Shown here in pieces: positions 1 through 5,798 of a DNA stretch of 6,777 bases. A model generated the notes under the pieces. That model made no database searches and was not told the origin of the DNA. It saw only the letters and a program-made list of their open reading frames with translations. The stretch's first letter is position 1. Each line of letters opens with the position of its first letter. The stretch comes from Candidatus Bathyarchaeota archaeon (GTDB lineage Archaea > Thermoproteota > Bathyarchaeia > EX4484-135 > B24-G1): contig QMYG01000031.1 of assembly GCA_003662535.1 (NCBI GenBank), positions 1 through 6,777 on the forward strand. Reading direction: 5' to 3'. The translations under genes were made by a program, and so were the position numbers.

Positions 1-1
1 C

Positions 2-322
2 AGCTTCGAGGAGCTTCTGGAGGACATCCGCCTAGGCGTCTACATAAAGACCTTCGGCGAGTGGAACATAGACGATAGACGCTACAACATGCGTTTCGTC
101 GGGCGAGAATGCTACCTCATAGAGAACGGGGAGCTTAAGGGCCTGGTCAGAAGGCCAATACTGGAGGTTACGACGCCCGGGCTTTACGCCAGTATAGACG
201 CCCTAGACGGGAATTTGAGCTTTGAGGCGGCGACCTGTGGTAAGGGAGACCCAGTGCAGGGGATACCTGTCTGGCACGGCGGGCCGAACGTCCGTGTTAG
301 GGGGATTGAGGTTTGGAGGTGA
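2..322 (+). CDS. tldD: TldD metalloprotease subunit, C-terminal fragment (5' end outside window)
   Basis: The frame is open from the left edge and ends in TGA at 320-322, giving 106 visible residues. They match the C-terminal part of TldD. I see an IENGEL element (visible residues 41-46), then a glycine-rich tail with CGKGDPVQG, PVWHGGP and a closing RVRGIEVWR, typical of the end of TldD proteins. In characterised systems TldD carries an HExxxH-type zinc site and pairs with TldE to degrade or trim peptides in the cytoplasm (for example microcin B17 leader removal and CcdA degradation in E. coli). The zinc motif lies upstream of this window and cannot be checked. The gene is followed after 8 nt by its likely partner tldE, and its stop codon lies inside that gene's Shine-Dalgarno. 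The archaeal substrate is unknown. Assignment to TldD rather than TldE rests on the tail motif and on the next gene being the TldE-like member. Confidence 0.88.
   Translation, partial: SFEELLEDIRLGVYIKTFGEWNIDDRRYNMRFVGRECYLIENGELKGLVRRPILEVTTPGLYASIDALDGNLSFEAATCGKGDPVQGIPVWHGGPNVRVRGIEVWR
315..322 (+). promoter_or_regulatory. Shine-Dalgarno of tldE, containing the tldD stop
   Basis: GGAGGTGA is a near-perfect complement to the archaeal 16S rRNA 3' end and sits 8 nt before the ATG at 331. This decides the tldE start in favour of ATG 331 over TTG 313 and GTG 319, because both of those lie before or inside the ribosome-binding site. The last three bases are the TGA stop of tldD, so termination and re-initiation are physically coupled. 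Confidence 0.85.
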
Positions 323-330
323 AGCCTAAG

Positions 331-1674
331 ATGGAGCTATCCGAGCTTTCCAGCTGGGTTGTATCTAAGGGCCTGGAGCTTGGGGCTGACGAGGTTGCGT
401 CAATCGCCTCCTACTCGTATTCTAGGCAGATACGCTTCGCCAATAACGAGGTCAGCATAACGAACAACTGGGACAGCGTCTCGGTCTCGATTCTTCTGAA
501 AAAGAACAGGAGAATCCTAGTCTCATCCACCACAGACATATCTAGGGAGAGCATCGAGAAGCTCCTCAGGGGGATGGTTGATGCCGCATCTGTTGTGAGG
601 GAGCACGAGAGCTACGCCCCCCTTCCGGAAGGGCCCTTCAGCTACGCCACGCTAAGAGGCGTCTATGATGATAGGGTCGCCGAGCTCGGGGAGGAGGCTG
701 TGGACTACGTGGAGGCGGCGATAAATTCTGCTCTGGAGGCTGGGGCTGAGAGGGCTGCCGGGACGCTCACAGCTACACGGCTCCAATACTCCCTCAGCAC
801 TTCTAGGGGCGTGTCAGCCACGCATAGGAAGACGGGCATAAGCCTGATGGTTAGGGCCTTGGCGGACGGCGAGGCCGCAGGTATGGGCGTCTCCTGCGGT
901 GCAAGCCTAAGAGACTTCAGACCCGAAGAGGCTGGAGGGAAAGCCGGCGAGCTAGCCCGCATGTCGCTTAAGGTCGTGCAGGCAGACGCAGGAAAATACA
1001 CAACAGTCCTAGGGAGGCCAGCTGCAGCAGTCTTCTTCGACATAGTGGCTGGGATGGCTTCAGCCTTCTACGTGGATTCGGGCCTCTCCTGCTTCACGGA
1101 CAGGCTTAGGGAGCAGGTAGCCTCAGAAACCGTCTACGTCTACGACGACCCGCTAGTGGAGGACGGGCTTGGAAGCACACCCTTCGACGACGAGGGCCTC
1201 CCAACAAAAAGAAACACAATAATCGAGGGAGGAGTTCTACGCAGCTATCTCCATAACAGCATCACCGCAAAGAGGCACGGCAAAAAATCTACGGCGAACG
1301 CCGGCTGGATTGCACCACACGCTTGGAACATCATCGTGGAGTCCGGGAATTACGGCGACGAGGAGCTAATTTCAGAGGCCAGGAATGGTCTCTTCGTGAA
1401 TAACATGACCTACGTGCGTTTCCAAGACTACAGGGCTGGGGACTTCTCCACGATAATTAGGGATGGCGTGTTCAAAATCGAGAATGGCGAAATTGTTGGG
1501 GCTGTTCGGCGTCTACGCCTAAGCGATAACGTGCTGCACATGCTCAAGCATGTGAGGGCGCTCTCCAGATACTCGCAGCAGATTAGCCACTGGTGGATGG
1601 AGTGGGGGACGCCCTCCGTGTGGACGCCCCGGCTCCTGATCGAGGATGCAAACTACACGCTACCTGCGAGGTGA
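331..1674 (+). CDS. tldE: TldE/PmbA-like protein, partner of TldD
   Basis: This encodes a 447-residue protein of the TldD/PmbA family (U62), close to the usual 440-450 residues for TldE/PmbA. Visible signatures are the N-terminal helix with GADEVASI (18-25), a central region ending in RPAAAVFFD (229-237), the family block PLVEDGLGSTPFDDEG (274-289) followed by TIIEGGVLRSYLHNS (296-310), and a C-terminal GTPSVWTPRLLIED (426-439). No HExxxH zinc motif is present. This is expected for TldE, the non-catalytic partner whose zinc-binding sister TldD lies just upstream. The protein is soluble, with no signal peptide or membrane segment. The start at ATG 331 is chosen from the strong Shine-Dalgarno. 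A longer TTG-started form (from 313) is unlikely. The role is probably to form the TldD/TldE protease that degrades or matures small peptides; the natural substrate in archaea is not known. The TGA stop lies inside the Shine-Dalgarno of the next gene. Confidence 0.88.
   Translation: MELSELSSWVVSKGLELGADEVASIASYSYSRQIRFANNEVSITNNWDSVSVSILLKKNRRILVSSTTDISRESIEKLLRGMVDAASVVREHESYAPLPEGPFSYATLRGVYDDRVAELGEEAVDYVEAAINSALEAGAERAAGTLTATRLQYSLSTSRGVSATHRKTGISLMVRALADGEAAGMGVSCGASLRDFRPEEAGGKAGELARMSLKVVQADAGKYTTVLGRPAAAVFFDIVAGMASAFYVDSGLSCFTDRLREQVASETVYVYDDPLVEDGLGSTPFDDEGLPTKRNTIIEGGVLRSYLHNSITAKRHGKKSTANAGWIAPHAWNIIVESGNYGDEELISEARNGLFVNNMTYVRFQDYRAGDFSTIIRDGVFKIENGEIVGAVRRLRLSDNVLHMLKHVRALSRYSQQISHWWMEWGTPSVWTPRLLIEDANYTLPAR
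1668..1674 (+). promoter_or_regulatory. Shine-Dalgarno of the membrane methyltransferase, containing the tldE stop
   Basis: GAGGTGA lies 7 nt before ATG 1682, and its last three bases are the tldE stop codon. It supports ATG 1682 over the upstream in-frame ATG 1646, which would lie inside tldE and before this site. The layout repeats that of the tldD/tldE junction. Confidence 0.8.
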
Positions 1675-1681
1675 GCGCCAA

Positions 1682-2257
1682 ATGCCCCTACACATCCTCA
1701 CCCTTTTTGTCTTCTTAGGTGTTTTCAGCTTCTTCTTCCTCGATATCGCCCTAGCCTTTAGAAGCTTCTTCGAGAAGAGGCACACATGGTTCTTCTCCTT
1801 CGCATCAAACATGTCCCAGATACTGCTGGCGATTTCGATACTGGCTTTTTGCTTCTACCCAAGCCAGCCACGCATAAACCTGCCAAGAACCGTAGAACTG
1901 GCCTTAGGAGCGTTGCTCTTCGTCGCTGGTATGGCCGTAGAGACGAAGGGGAGCCTAGACCTTGGAGTGAGGCGCTCTATAGGCGGCGTGTGCGGAGAAC
2001 AGCTAGTCGTTAGGGGAATCTACAGGGTGGTAAGGCACCCGCAGAACCTCGGCGGAATGATATGGATAACTGGTGTCGCCCTCCTAGCGGACTCGCTCTA
2101 CCTACTAATCGTCAGCTTACTGCTCTGGATTCCGCTCTTCATAATCGAGTCATACTTGGAGGACAGAGACCTTAGGAGGAAGTTTGGAGAGGATTTCGAG
2201 AAATACGCTAGGGATGTTCCGATGTTCATTCCTAGGCTTTGGAGGAAGAGGGCTTAG
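1682..2257 (+). CDS. Integral-membrane methyltransferase, ICMT/phospholipid N-methyltransferase-like
   Basis: A 191-residue, strongly hydrophobic protein. Apparent membrane segments are near residues 3-25, 44-59, 70-86 and a hairpin at 124-155. The C-terminal half carries the signature of the isoprenylcysteine carboxyl methyltransferase / PEMT families. It reads GIYRVVRHPQNLGG (112-125), then an acidic ESYLEDRDL (156-164) and FGEDFEKYARDVPMFIPR (168-185). In relatives the RHP element and the downstream glutamate form the S-adenosylmethionine site at the membrane surface. The usual RHPxY tyrosine is Asn122 here. Possible substrates are a prenylated or lipid molecule, a phospholipid head group, or a quinone; the sequence does not choose among them, and archaea are not known to need CaaX processing. 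It sits 7 nt after tldE and 19 nt before nnr, so it is probably in the same operon. The start at ATG 1682 is set by the GAGGTGA site. The fold is well supported, the substrate is not. Confidence 0.8.
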   Translation: MPLHILTLFVFLGVFSFFFLDIALAFRSFFEKRHTWFFSFASNMSQILLAISILAFCFYPSQPRINLPRTVELALGALLFVAGMAVETKGSLDLGVRRSIGGVCGEQLVVRGIYRVVRHPQNLGGMIWITGVALLADSLYLLIVSLLLWIPLFIIESYLEDRDLRRKFGEDFEKYARDVPMFIPRLWRKRA

Positions 2258-2263
2258 GTTTCT

Positions 2264-2271
2264 GGATGGTG
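2264..2271 (+). promoter_or_regulatory. Probable Shine-Dalgarno of nnr
   Basis: GGATGGTG resembles GGAGGTGA with an inserted T and lies 5 nt before ATG 2277. It supports that start over an upstream in-frame ATG at 2184, which would overlap the preceding gene by 74 nt and add about 31 residues unlike the family N-terminus. Confidence 0.5.
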
Positions 2272-2276
2272 TTTAC

Positions 2277-3833
2277 ATGAGGGCTGTTTCCCCATCTGAA
2301 ATGGCTATTTTCGACGAAAACTGCGAATATCTCGGGGTTTGCAGACTAATACTGATGGAGAACGCCGGCAGAGCTGTAGCGGCTGAGGCGGCTAACCTCC
2401 TAGGAGGCTCGGTGGAAGGTAGACAGGTCGTAGTTTTTTCGGGCATCGGAAACAACGGCGGAGACGGGTTTGTTGCGGCTAGGCACCTAGCTGGCATGGG
2501 CGCTAAGGTTCGTGTCATCCTTCTCGGCAGAGCGAAGGACATCAGAACGGATGAAGCGAGGGTGAACTGGAAAATCTTGGAGAACATGCGGATGAGTGTG
2601 AAGCTTTCCCAAGTCAGGAGCGTAGACGAGCTGTTGGCGATGAGAGACGAGATAGTGCGAGCTGACCTAGTAATCGACGCCATTTTCGGGACTGGACTAC
2701 ACGGAAAAATAAGGGAGCCTTACGCCACAGCCATAGACCTGATAAACGAGGTGAAAGGCCCAAAAATTGCTGTGGATTTGCCCTCTGGGCTTGACCCAGA
2801 AACGGGCTTAGTCCACCATAAGGCTGTAAGGGCTGATTTGACTGTTTCGATGCACGCCGCAAAGCCCGGACTGTTGGTAGCTGACGCAGAGAAATACGTG
2901 GGTAGGCTTGTCGTTGCTGGCATTGGTATGCCTCCTGAGGCCGAGCTTGTGGTTGGCCCGGGCGACGTTAGGGCTGTGGTGAGGCGGAGGAAGCCATACG
3001 CAAGGAAGGGGGAGCATGGGCGTGTATTGGTTGTCGGCGGGTGCGACGAGTATTCTGGTGCCCCGGCCTTGACGGCTCTGGCTTCGCTCAGGATGGGCGC
3101 AGACCTCGCAATAGTAGCTGCGCCAGAGTCCGTAGCCGACGCCATACGCTCCTACAGCCCGAACCTCATAGTTCGCAGGCTGGAAGGTAGACGGCTATCT
3201 CGACGAAACCTGCCGAAGCTTCGGGAACTCCTACAATACTGCCACTCAGTAGCCATAGGCCCGGGCCTAGGATTGGCCGAGGAAACAGCCAGCGCCGTGT
3301 CCGAGTTCCTCGCCATCGCCGTCGGCGAAAAACCGGTGGTGGTAGACGCAGACGCAATAAAGGCGCTCGCAAAACGCCCAGTAAAGCTTTCACGGGGAAA
3401 AGTTGTGATAACTCCGCACGCTGGAGAATTCAAAATCCTAACAGGAATCGAGCTAGCCCCGCCCGAAAAACTCAGGGAAAGAATAGGGCAGGTCTCCGCA
3501 TCAGCAGAGAAGCTCGGCGCTGTCCTCCTGCTGAAGAGCCACGAGGACATAATCTCTGACGGAAAACGCTACAAGGTGAACTGGACTGGAAACCCGGGCA
3601 TGACCGTCGGCGGGACTGGAGACGTGCTCACAGGCATAGTTGCCACGCTCTTGGCGTGGGGTGTGGAGCCCTTCAGGGCTGGCTGTGCTGCGGCCTACGT
3701 GAATGGAGCGGCTGGAGACCTAGCCGTGAAGGAGCTCGGCTACCACATCACAGCCACAGACGTTCTGGAGAAGATTCCAGAGGTTATGCGGGAATTCGAG
3801 GAACCTACGCTCGGGCTCCTAAAAACAGGCTAG
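2277..3833 (+). CDS. nnr: Bifunctional NAD(P)H-hydrate epimerase / ADP-dependent NAD(P)H-hydrate dehydratase
   Basis: A 518-residue two-domain metabolite-repair enzyme. It epimerises damaged NAD(P)H hydrate (R to S), then dehydrates the S form back to NAD(P)H using ADP. The N-terminal YjeF_N epimerase domain (about 1-225) has LMENAGRAVA (26-35), GIGNNGGDGFVAARHL (56-71), DAIFGTGLHG (134-143, Asp134 the likely catalytic acid) and AVDLPSGLDPETG (165-177). The C-terminal ribokinase-like dehydratase domain (about 235-510) has GRVLVVGG (248-255), SGAPALTALASLRMGADL (260-277), IGPGLG (327-332), VVDADAI (355-361), ITPHAGEF (378-385) and NPGMTVGGTGDVLTG (439-453), with Asp449 the expected catalytic aspartate. 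ATG 2277 gives the normal family N-terminus. The usual LLKG before the nucleotide loop reads LLKS here (418-421). The gene is last in the left operon, and its TAG stop overlaps the stop of trm1 on the other strand. The protein is cytoplasmic. Confidence 0.95.
   Translation: MRAVSPSEMAIFDENCEYLGVCRLILMENAGRAVAAEAANLLGGSVEGRQVVVFSGIGNNGGDGFVAARHLAGMGAKVRVILLGRAKDIRTDEARVNWKILENMRMSVKLSQVRSVDELLAMRDEIVRADLVIDAIFGTGLHGKIREPYATAIDLINEVKGPKIAVDLPSGLDPETGLVHHKAVRADLTVSMHAAKPGLLVADAEKYVGRLVVAGIGMPPEAELVVGPGDVRAVVRRRKPYARKGEHGRVLVVGGCDEYSGAPALTALASLRMGADLAIVAAPESVADAIRSYSPNLIVRRLEGRRLSRRNLPKLRELLQYCHSVAIGPGLGLAEETASAVSEFLAIAVGEKPVVVDADAIKALAKRPVKLSRGKVVITPHAGEFKILTGIELAPPEKLRERIGQVSASAEKLGAVLLLKSHEDIISDGKRYKVNWTGNPGMTVGGTGDVLTGIVATLLAWGVEPFRAGCAAAYVNGAAGDLAVKELGYHITATDVLEKIPEVMREFEEPTLGLLKTG
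3821..3825 (-). terminator. Possible oligo-U terminator for trm1
   Basis: Read on the minus strand, a T5 run lies 5-9 nt past the trm1 stop, inside the 3' end of nnr. Archaeal RNA polymerase can terminate at short T runs, but five Ts is a weak signal and no hairpin is evident. This is an inference from position. Confidence 0.25.
3830..3833. other. Shared CTAG palindrome forming both convergent stop codons
   Basis: CTAG supplies TAG for nnr on the plus strand (3831-3833) and TAG for trm1 on the minus strand (complement of 3830-3832). The two genes thus overlap by exactly four bases, and there is no intergenic space for a separate terminator. Confidence 0.93.
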
Positions 3834-5047
3834 CTTCTCACAGATTTCCTTAAAACATCCATAACTTTTTCTGATTTTGCATCTGTTCTTACGCCTGTTG
3901 GATTGAAATGTGTCAGACTTGCCCAATACGCTTCTGATTTCAGCCTTTCTACAACCTTCTTCGGAGAAGGTGTTGGGATTTGCATCACGTCGCAGAGGCT
4001 GTTCAGCGTGTAGTAGGTCGCTGGGCCGTCGGCCTCCTCGACGATAAGCCTTAGAATTTTCCCTATTCTGGCTTTGTGCCTAAATTCTCTGGTCTCCAGC
4101 TCTTTAAGCGTCTGTTGGCAGAATTCTTTATCGAAGATGGGGCCAGCCCAGAGGGGGCCTGCCACCCTAACCCGTCTACCACACTCACTACAAGTTTCGC
4201 TTATTGGGGTTGCCAAGCCCTTTACTACTTCTCTGTGGAAGCAGTGGAAGCAGTGGAGCACGTAGCCTAGGTTTCCCATGCTTTCATTCGCCCTCTGCTT
4301 ACCCCAGCGAACTCGGCAGTAGACACGCAGATAGTGGTCTGTTGCGTGGCTTAGTAGGGGTTCCACGCCGAGATTGTAGATTGCGGCTGTCCGTGCAACG
4401 AGGCCAAGAACAAGCCTCACAGCCAGCTCGTGGCAATACTCGGTCCTTAGAGGTAGACCGCCATACTTCCTCAGGCAAGCCCTAGGATGAACACCGCAGA
4501 GGGGAGCCATATCTGTGGCCGTTATGGCGAGAAGACCGCCACTACGCAGTGCTCTGACGCTTGAAGCTATGTAGGGTGCAGGCGAGCCGAAGGGGTCTAA
4601 ATCAACCACGTCGAAACGCATCTTCGGAGCCGCATAACCGCTCAGCAGGACGTTCGCATCCCGGTTCTCGACAAAGACCCTCCCAACTAGGCGGTTTAAC
4701 TCCACGTTCTTCTTTGCCAGCTCAACAGCCCTCGGGTTCAGGTCGTTTATGACGACTTGCTCAACTCCGTCTACCTCTAGGGCGAATCTGACGCCACGAA
4801 CCCCGCATCCAGCTAGAGGCTCGCATACTCGGAGGCTCCCACCCCTCCTGTCGGCGTAGACCTGTAGTGCCAAGACAGCTATGTCCCTAGCAAGCTCCAT
4901 AGCAGGGTTGTAGAAGACTGGCGCACGTGAAGGTGCATAGTCCCACGGGCCTCTCCTGTAGGCGTCTAGCTTAGGCACGATGATTTCAGCCTCGCCTTCA
5001 CGAACCCTTTCGACTGGAAAGTTCAGCTCCAAGCCGTTTAGCCCCAA
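3830..5047 (-). CDS. trm1: tRNA (guanine(26)-N2)-dimethyltransferase Trm1
   Basis: A 405-residue cytoplasmic enzyme that uses S-adenosylmethionine to make N2,N2-dimethylguanosine at position 26 of tRNA. In order I see the N-terminal family element EGEAEIIVP (17-25) and VFYNPAMELARDIAV (44-58), the Rossmann SAM site CEPLAGCGVRGVRFALE (75-91), INDLNP (100-105), then the DLDPFGSP catalytic motif (149-156) and RTEYCHELAVR (201-211). A zinc-type pair C266xxC269 and C286xxC289 follows, with a helical C-terminal domain (about 310-400) rich in basic residues. The length is slightly above the roughly 380 residues of other archaeal Trm1. The first available start is TTG 5047; an in-frame TGA lies 16-18 nt further out. 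TTG 5032 is an alternative that would remove five residues. No Shine-Dalgarno is visible, but a TATA-like element lies about 26 nt upstream, suggesting a near-leaderless mRNA. The start is less sure than the function. Confidence 0.95.
   Translation of the reverse strand: MGLNGLELNFPVERVREGEAEIIVPKLDAYRRGPWDYAPSRAPVFYNPAMELARDIAVLALQVYADRRGGSLRVCEPLAGCGVRGVRFALEVDGVEQVVINDLNPRAVELAKKNVELNRLVGRVFVENRDANVLLSGYAAPKMRFDVVDLDPFGSPAPYIASSVRALRSGGLLAITATDMAPLCGVHPRACLRKYGGLPLRTEYCHELAVRLVLGLVARTAAIYNLGVEPLLSHATDHYLRVYCRVRWGKQRANESMGNLGYVLHCFHCFHREVVKGLATPISETCSECGRRVRVAGPLWAGPIFDKEFCQQTLKELETREFRHKARIGKILRLIVEEADGPATYYTLNSLCDVMQIPTPSPKKVVERLKSEAYWASLTHFNPTGVRTDAKSEKVMDVLRKSVRS
3866..3878 (+). terminator. 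Possible T-rich terminator for the left operon
   Basis: A T5 run and a T4 run, separated by four bases, follow the nnr stop by about 33-45 nt and lie within the 3' end of trm1. Short T-rich tracts can stop archaeal RNA polymerase. There is no hairpin, and the signal is weak. Confidence 0.25.
4235..4252. repeat. 9-bp tandem duplication within the trm1 zinc site
   Basis: GTGGAAGCA occurs twice in tandem, followed by a partial third copy (GTGGAGCA, 4253-4260). On the trm1 strand each unit reads Cys-Phe-His, giving HCFHCFH around the first zinc cysteine pair C266xxC269. The repeat is in frame, so it leaves the protein intact. Confidence 0.75.
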
Positions 5048-5067
5048 TCTGAGTAAGACATATCAGC

Positions 5068-5078
5068 AGAAATATACC
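5068..5078 (+). promoter_or_regulatory. Possible TATA box of the HAD-hypD operon
   Basis: On the plus strand AGAAATATACC lies in the only AT-rich part of the 67-nt divergent spacer. A centre near 5075 predicts transcription starting near 5100, leaving a leader of about 15 nt that just holds the Shine-Dalgarno. It overlaps the predicted TATA element of trm1, so the two promoters may compete. A second TATA-like match at 5079-5085 would start too close to the Shine-Dalgarno. Confidence 0.35.
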
Positions 5079-5080
5079 TA
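5068..5080 (-). promoter_or_regulatory. Likely TATA box of trm1 (near-leaderless)
   Basis: On the minus strand the sequence reads AGGTATATTT, centred near 5073. That is about 26 nt from the TTG at 5047, the standard spacing from an archaeal TATA box to the transcription start. With no Shine-Dalgarno before the TTG, transcription probably begins within a few bases of the start codon. Confidence 0.45.
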
Positions 5081-5102
5081 TACTAAGACGCCTGCAGAAA
5101 AC

Positions 5103-5108
5103 GGGGGA
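5103..5108 (+). promoter_or_regulatory. Shine-Dalgarno of the HAD gene
   Basis: GGGGGA lies 6 nt before GTG 5115 and supports that codon as the start. The frame is open further upstream to an ATG at 4980, but this would run antisense through the trm1 N-terminus and put about 45 unrelated residues before the HAD motif I. Confidence 0.55.
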
Positions 5109-5114
5109 CACGCA

Positions 5115-5792
5115 GTGATTAGGGCCCTCGTCTTCGACCTCGACGGGACAATCGTGCAGTTCTCCATAGATTACATGGCTGTCAGGGCGGAGGCAATCCA
5201 AGCGCTGCGGGAGCTGGGCATACCCTCCTCGCTTCTCAGCATGAACGAACCAATATTCGATGGGATGAAGCGAGCTGAACTCTACCTAAAGAATAATGGG
5301 GAAAGTCAGGAACGCATAGAACAGGTCAGACGCACAGTCTACTCAATAGCCGACAAGCACGAGATGAACGCCGCAAAGCTCACCAGCCTGACGCCAGGCG
5401 CCCTAGACGCACTGCGTGCCCTCAAGGAGGACGGGCTAAAACTCGGGATATTCACGCTGAACGGGCGTCTATCCGTAGACTACGTCCTCAACAGATTCCA
5501 ACTCAAACAGTTTTTCGACTCCATAATCACAAGAGACGAGGCCCCAGCCCTCAAGCCAGACCCAGCGCACCTAAGCGCAGTCCTCAAAGAACTGCGTGTA
5601 AGGCCTGAAGAAACAGCAGTCGTTGGAGACACGGTCAGAGATATGAAAAGTGCGAGGGCCCTCGGCGCCCTAGCCATAGGAATAACCACGGGCCTAGCGG
5701 ATGAAAAAGCCCTCCGAAGGGCTGGGGCGGAACACATAATTGACGCACTGACGGAGCTTCCCCAACTGATTCGATGTCTAAACCAGAGCTGA
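5115..5792 (+). CDS. HAD-superfamily phosphatase, phosphoglycolate phosphatase-like
   Basis: A 225-residue soluble protein with all four HAD motifs. Motif I is VFDLDGT (6-12), with nucleophile Asp8 and acid/base Asp10. Motif II is the threonine in GIFTLNG (111-117, Thr114). Motif III is Lys147 in ALKPDP. Motif IV is VVGDTVRD (169-176), with Asp172 and Asp176 for Mg2+. The helical stretch at about 15-90 is a type-1 cap, as in phosphoglycolate phosphatases and related small-molecule phosphatases. The spacing of AVVGDTVRDMKSARALG and the tail with ALTELPQLI is typical of that group. The real substrate cannot be read from sequence; phosphoglycolate, another sugar phosphate, a nucleotide, or a product tied to hydrogenase maturation are all possible. 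GTG 5115 is chosen because motif I must be at the N-terminus and a Shine-Dalgarno precedes it. The gene is divergent from trm1 and followed by hypD after 6 nt, so the two are probably co-transcribed. Confidence 0.88.
   Translation: MIRALVFDLDGTIVQFSIDYMAVRAEAIQALRELGIPSSLLSMNEPIFDGMKRAELYLKNNGESQERIEQVRRTVYSIADKHEMNAAKLTSLTPGALDALRALKEDGLKLGIFTLNGRLSVDYVLNRFQLKQFFDSIITRDEAPALKPDPAHLSAVLKELRVRPEETAVVGDTVRDMKSARALGALAIGITTGLADEKALRRAGAEHIIDALTELPQLIRCLNQS
5786..5792 (+). promoter_or_regulatory. Imperfect Shine-Dalgarno of hypD, containing the HAD stop
   Basis: GAGCTGA matches GAGGTGA at six of seven bases and lies 6 nt before ATG 5799. Its last three bases are the TGA stop of the HAD gene, the same arrangement as at two junctions in the left operon. 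Confidence 0.5.
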
Positions 5793-5798
5793 AGAAAA

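Noticed and set aside
705..1043. Minus-strand open frame of 112 codons inside tldE
   Set aside because: Its translation is rich in Ala, Ser and Pro, with no family resemblance, and it overlaps a fully supported gene.
1786..2013. Plus-strand 75-codon frame inside the membrane methyltransferase
   Set aside because: It is basic and compositionally odd, overlaps a well-supported gene in another frame, and has no ribosome-binding site.
2184..2276. Upstream start for nnr overlapping the methyltransferase gene
   Set aside because: The added residues do not resemble the family, and ATG 2277 has a plausible ribosome-binding site and gives the usual N-terminus.
2720..3550. Long minus-strand open frames opposite nnr (2720-3145 and 3152-3550)
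   Set aside because: They lie antisense to clear nnr motifs, have low-complexity Ser/Ala/Pro-rich translations with no recognisable domain, and lack ribosome-binding sites. They are shadows of GC-rich coding DNA.
4074..4752. Plus-strand open frames opposite trm1
   Set aside because: They are antisense to the zinc site and catalytic region of Trm1, and their translations look like reverse-complement noise.
4980..5114. N-terminal extension of the HAD protein to an upstream ATG
   Set aside because: The extra 45 residues are antisense to the trm1 N-terminus and cross the promoter-like spacer. HAD motif I belongs at the very start of the protein, and GTG 5115 has its own ribosome-binding site.
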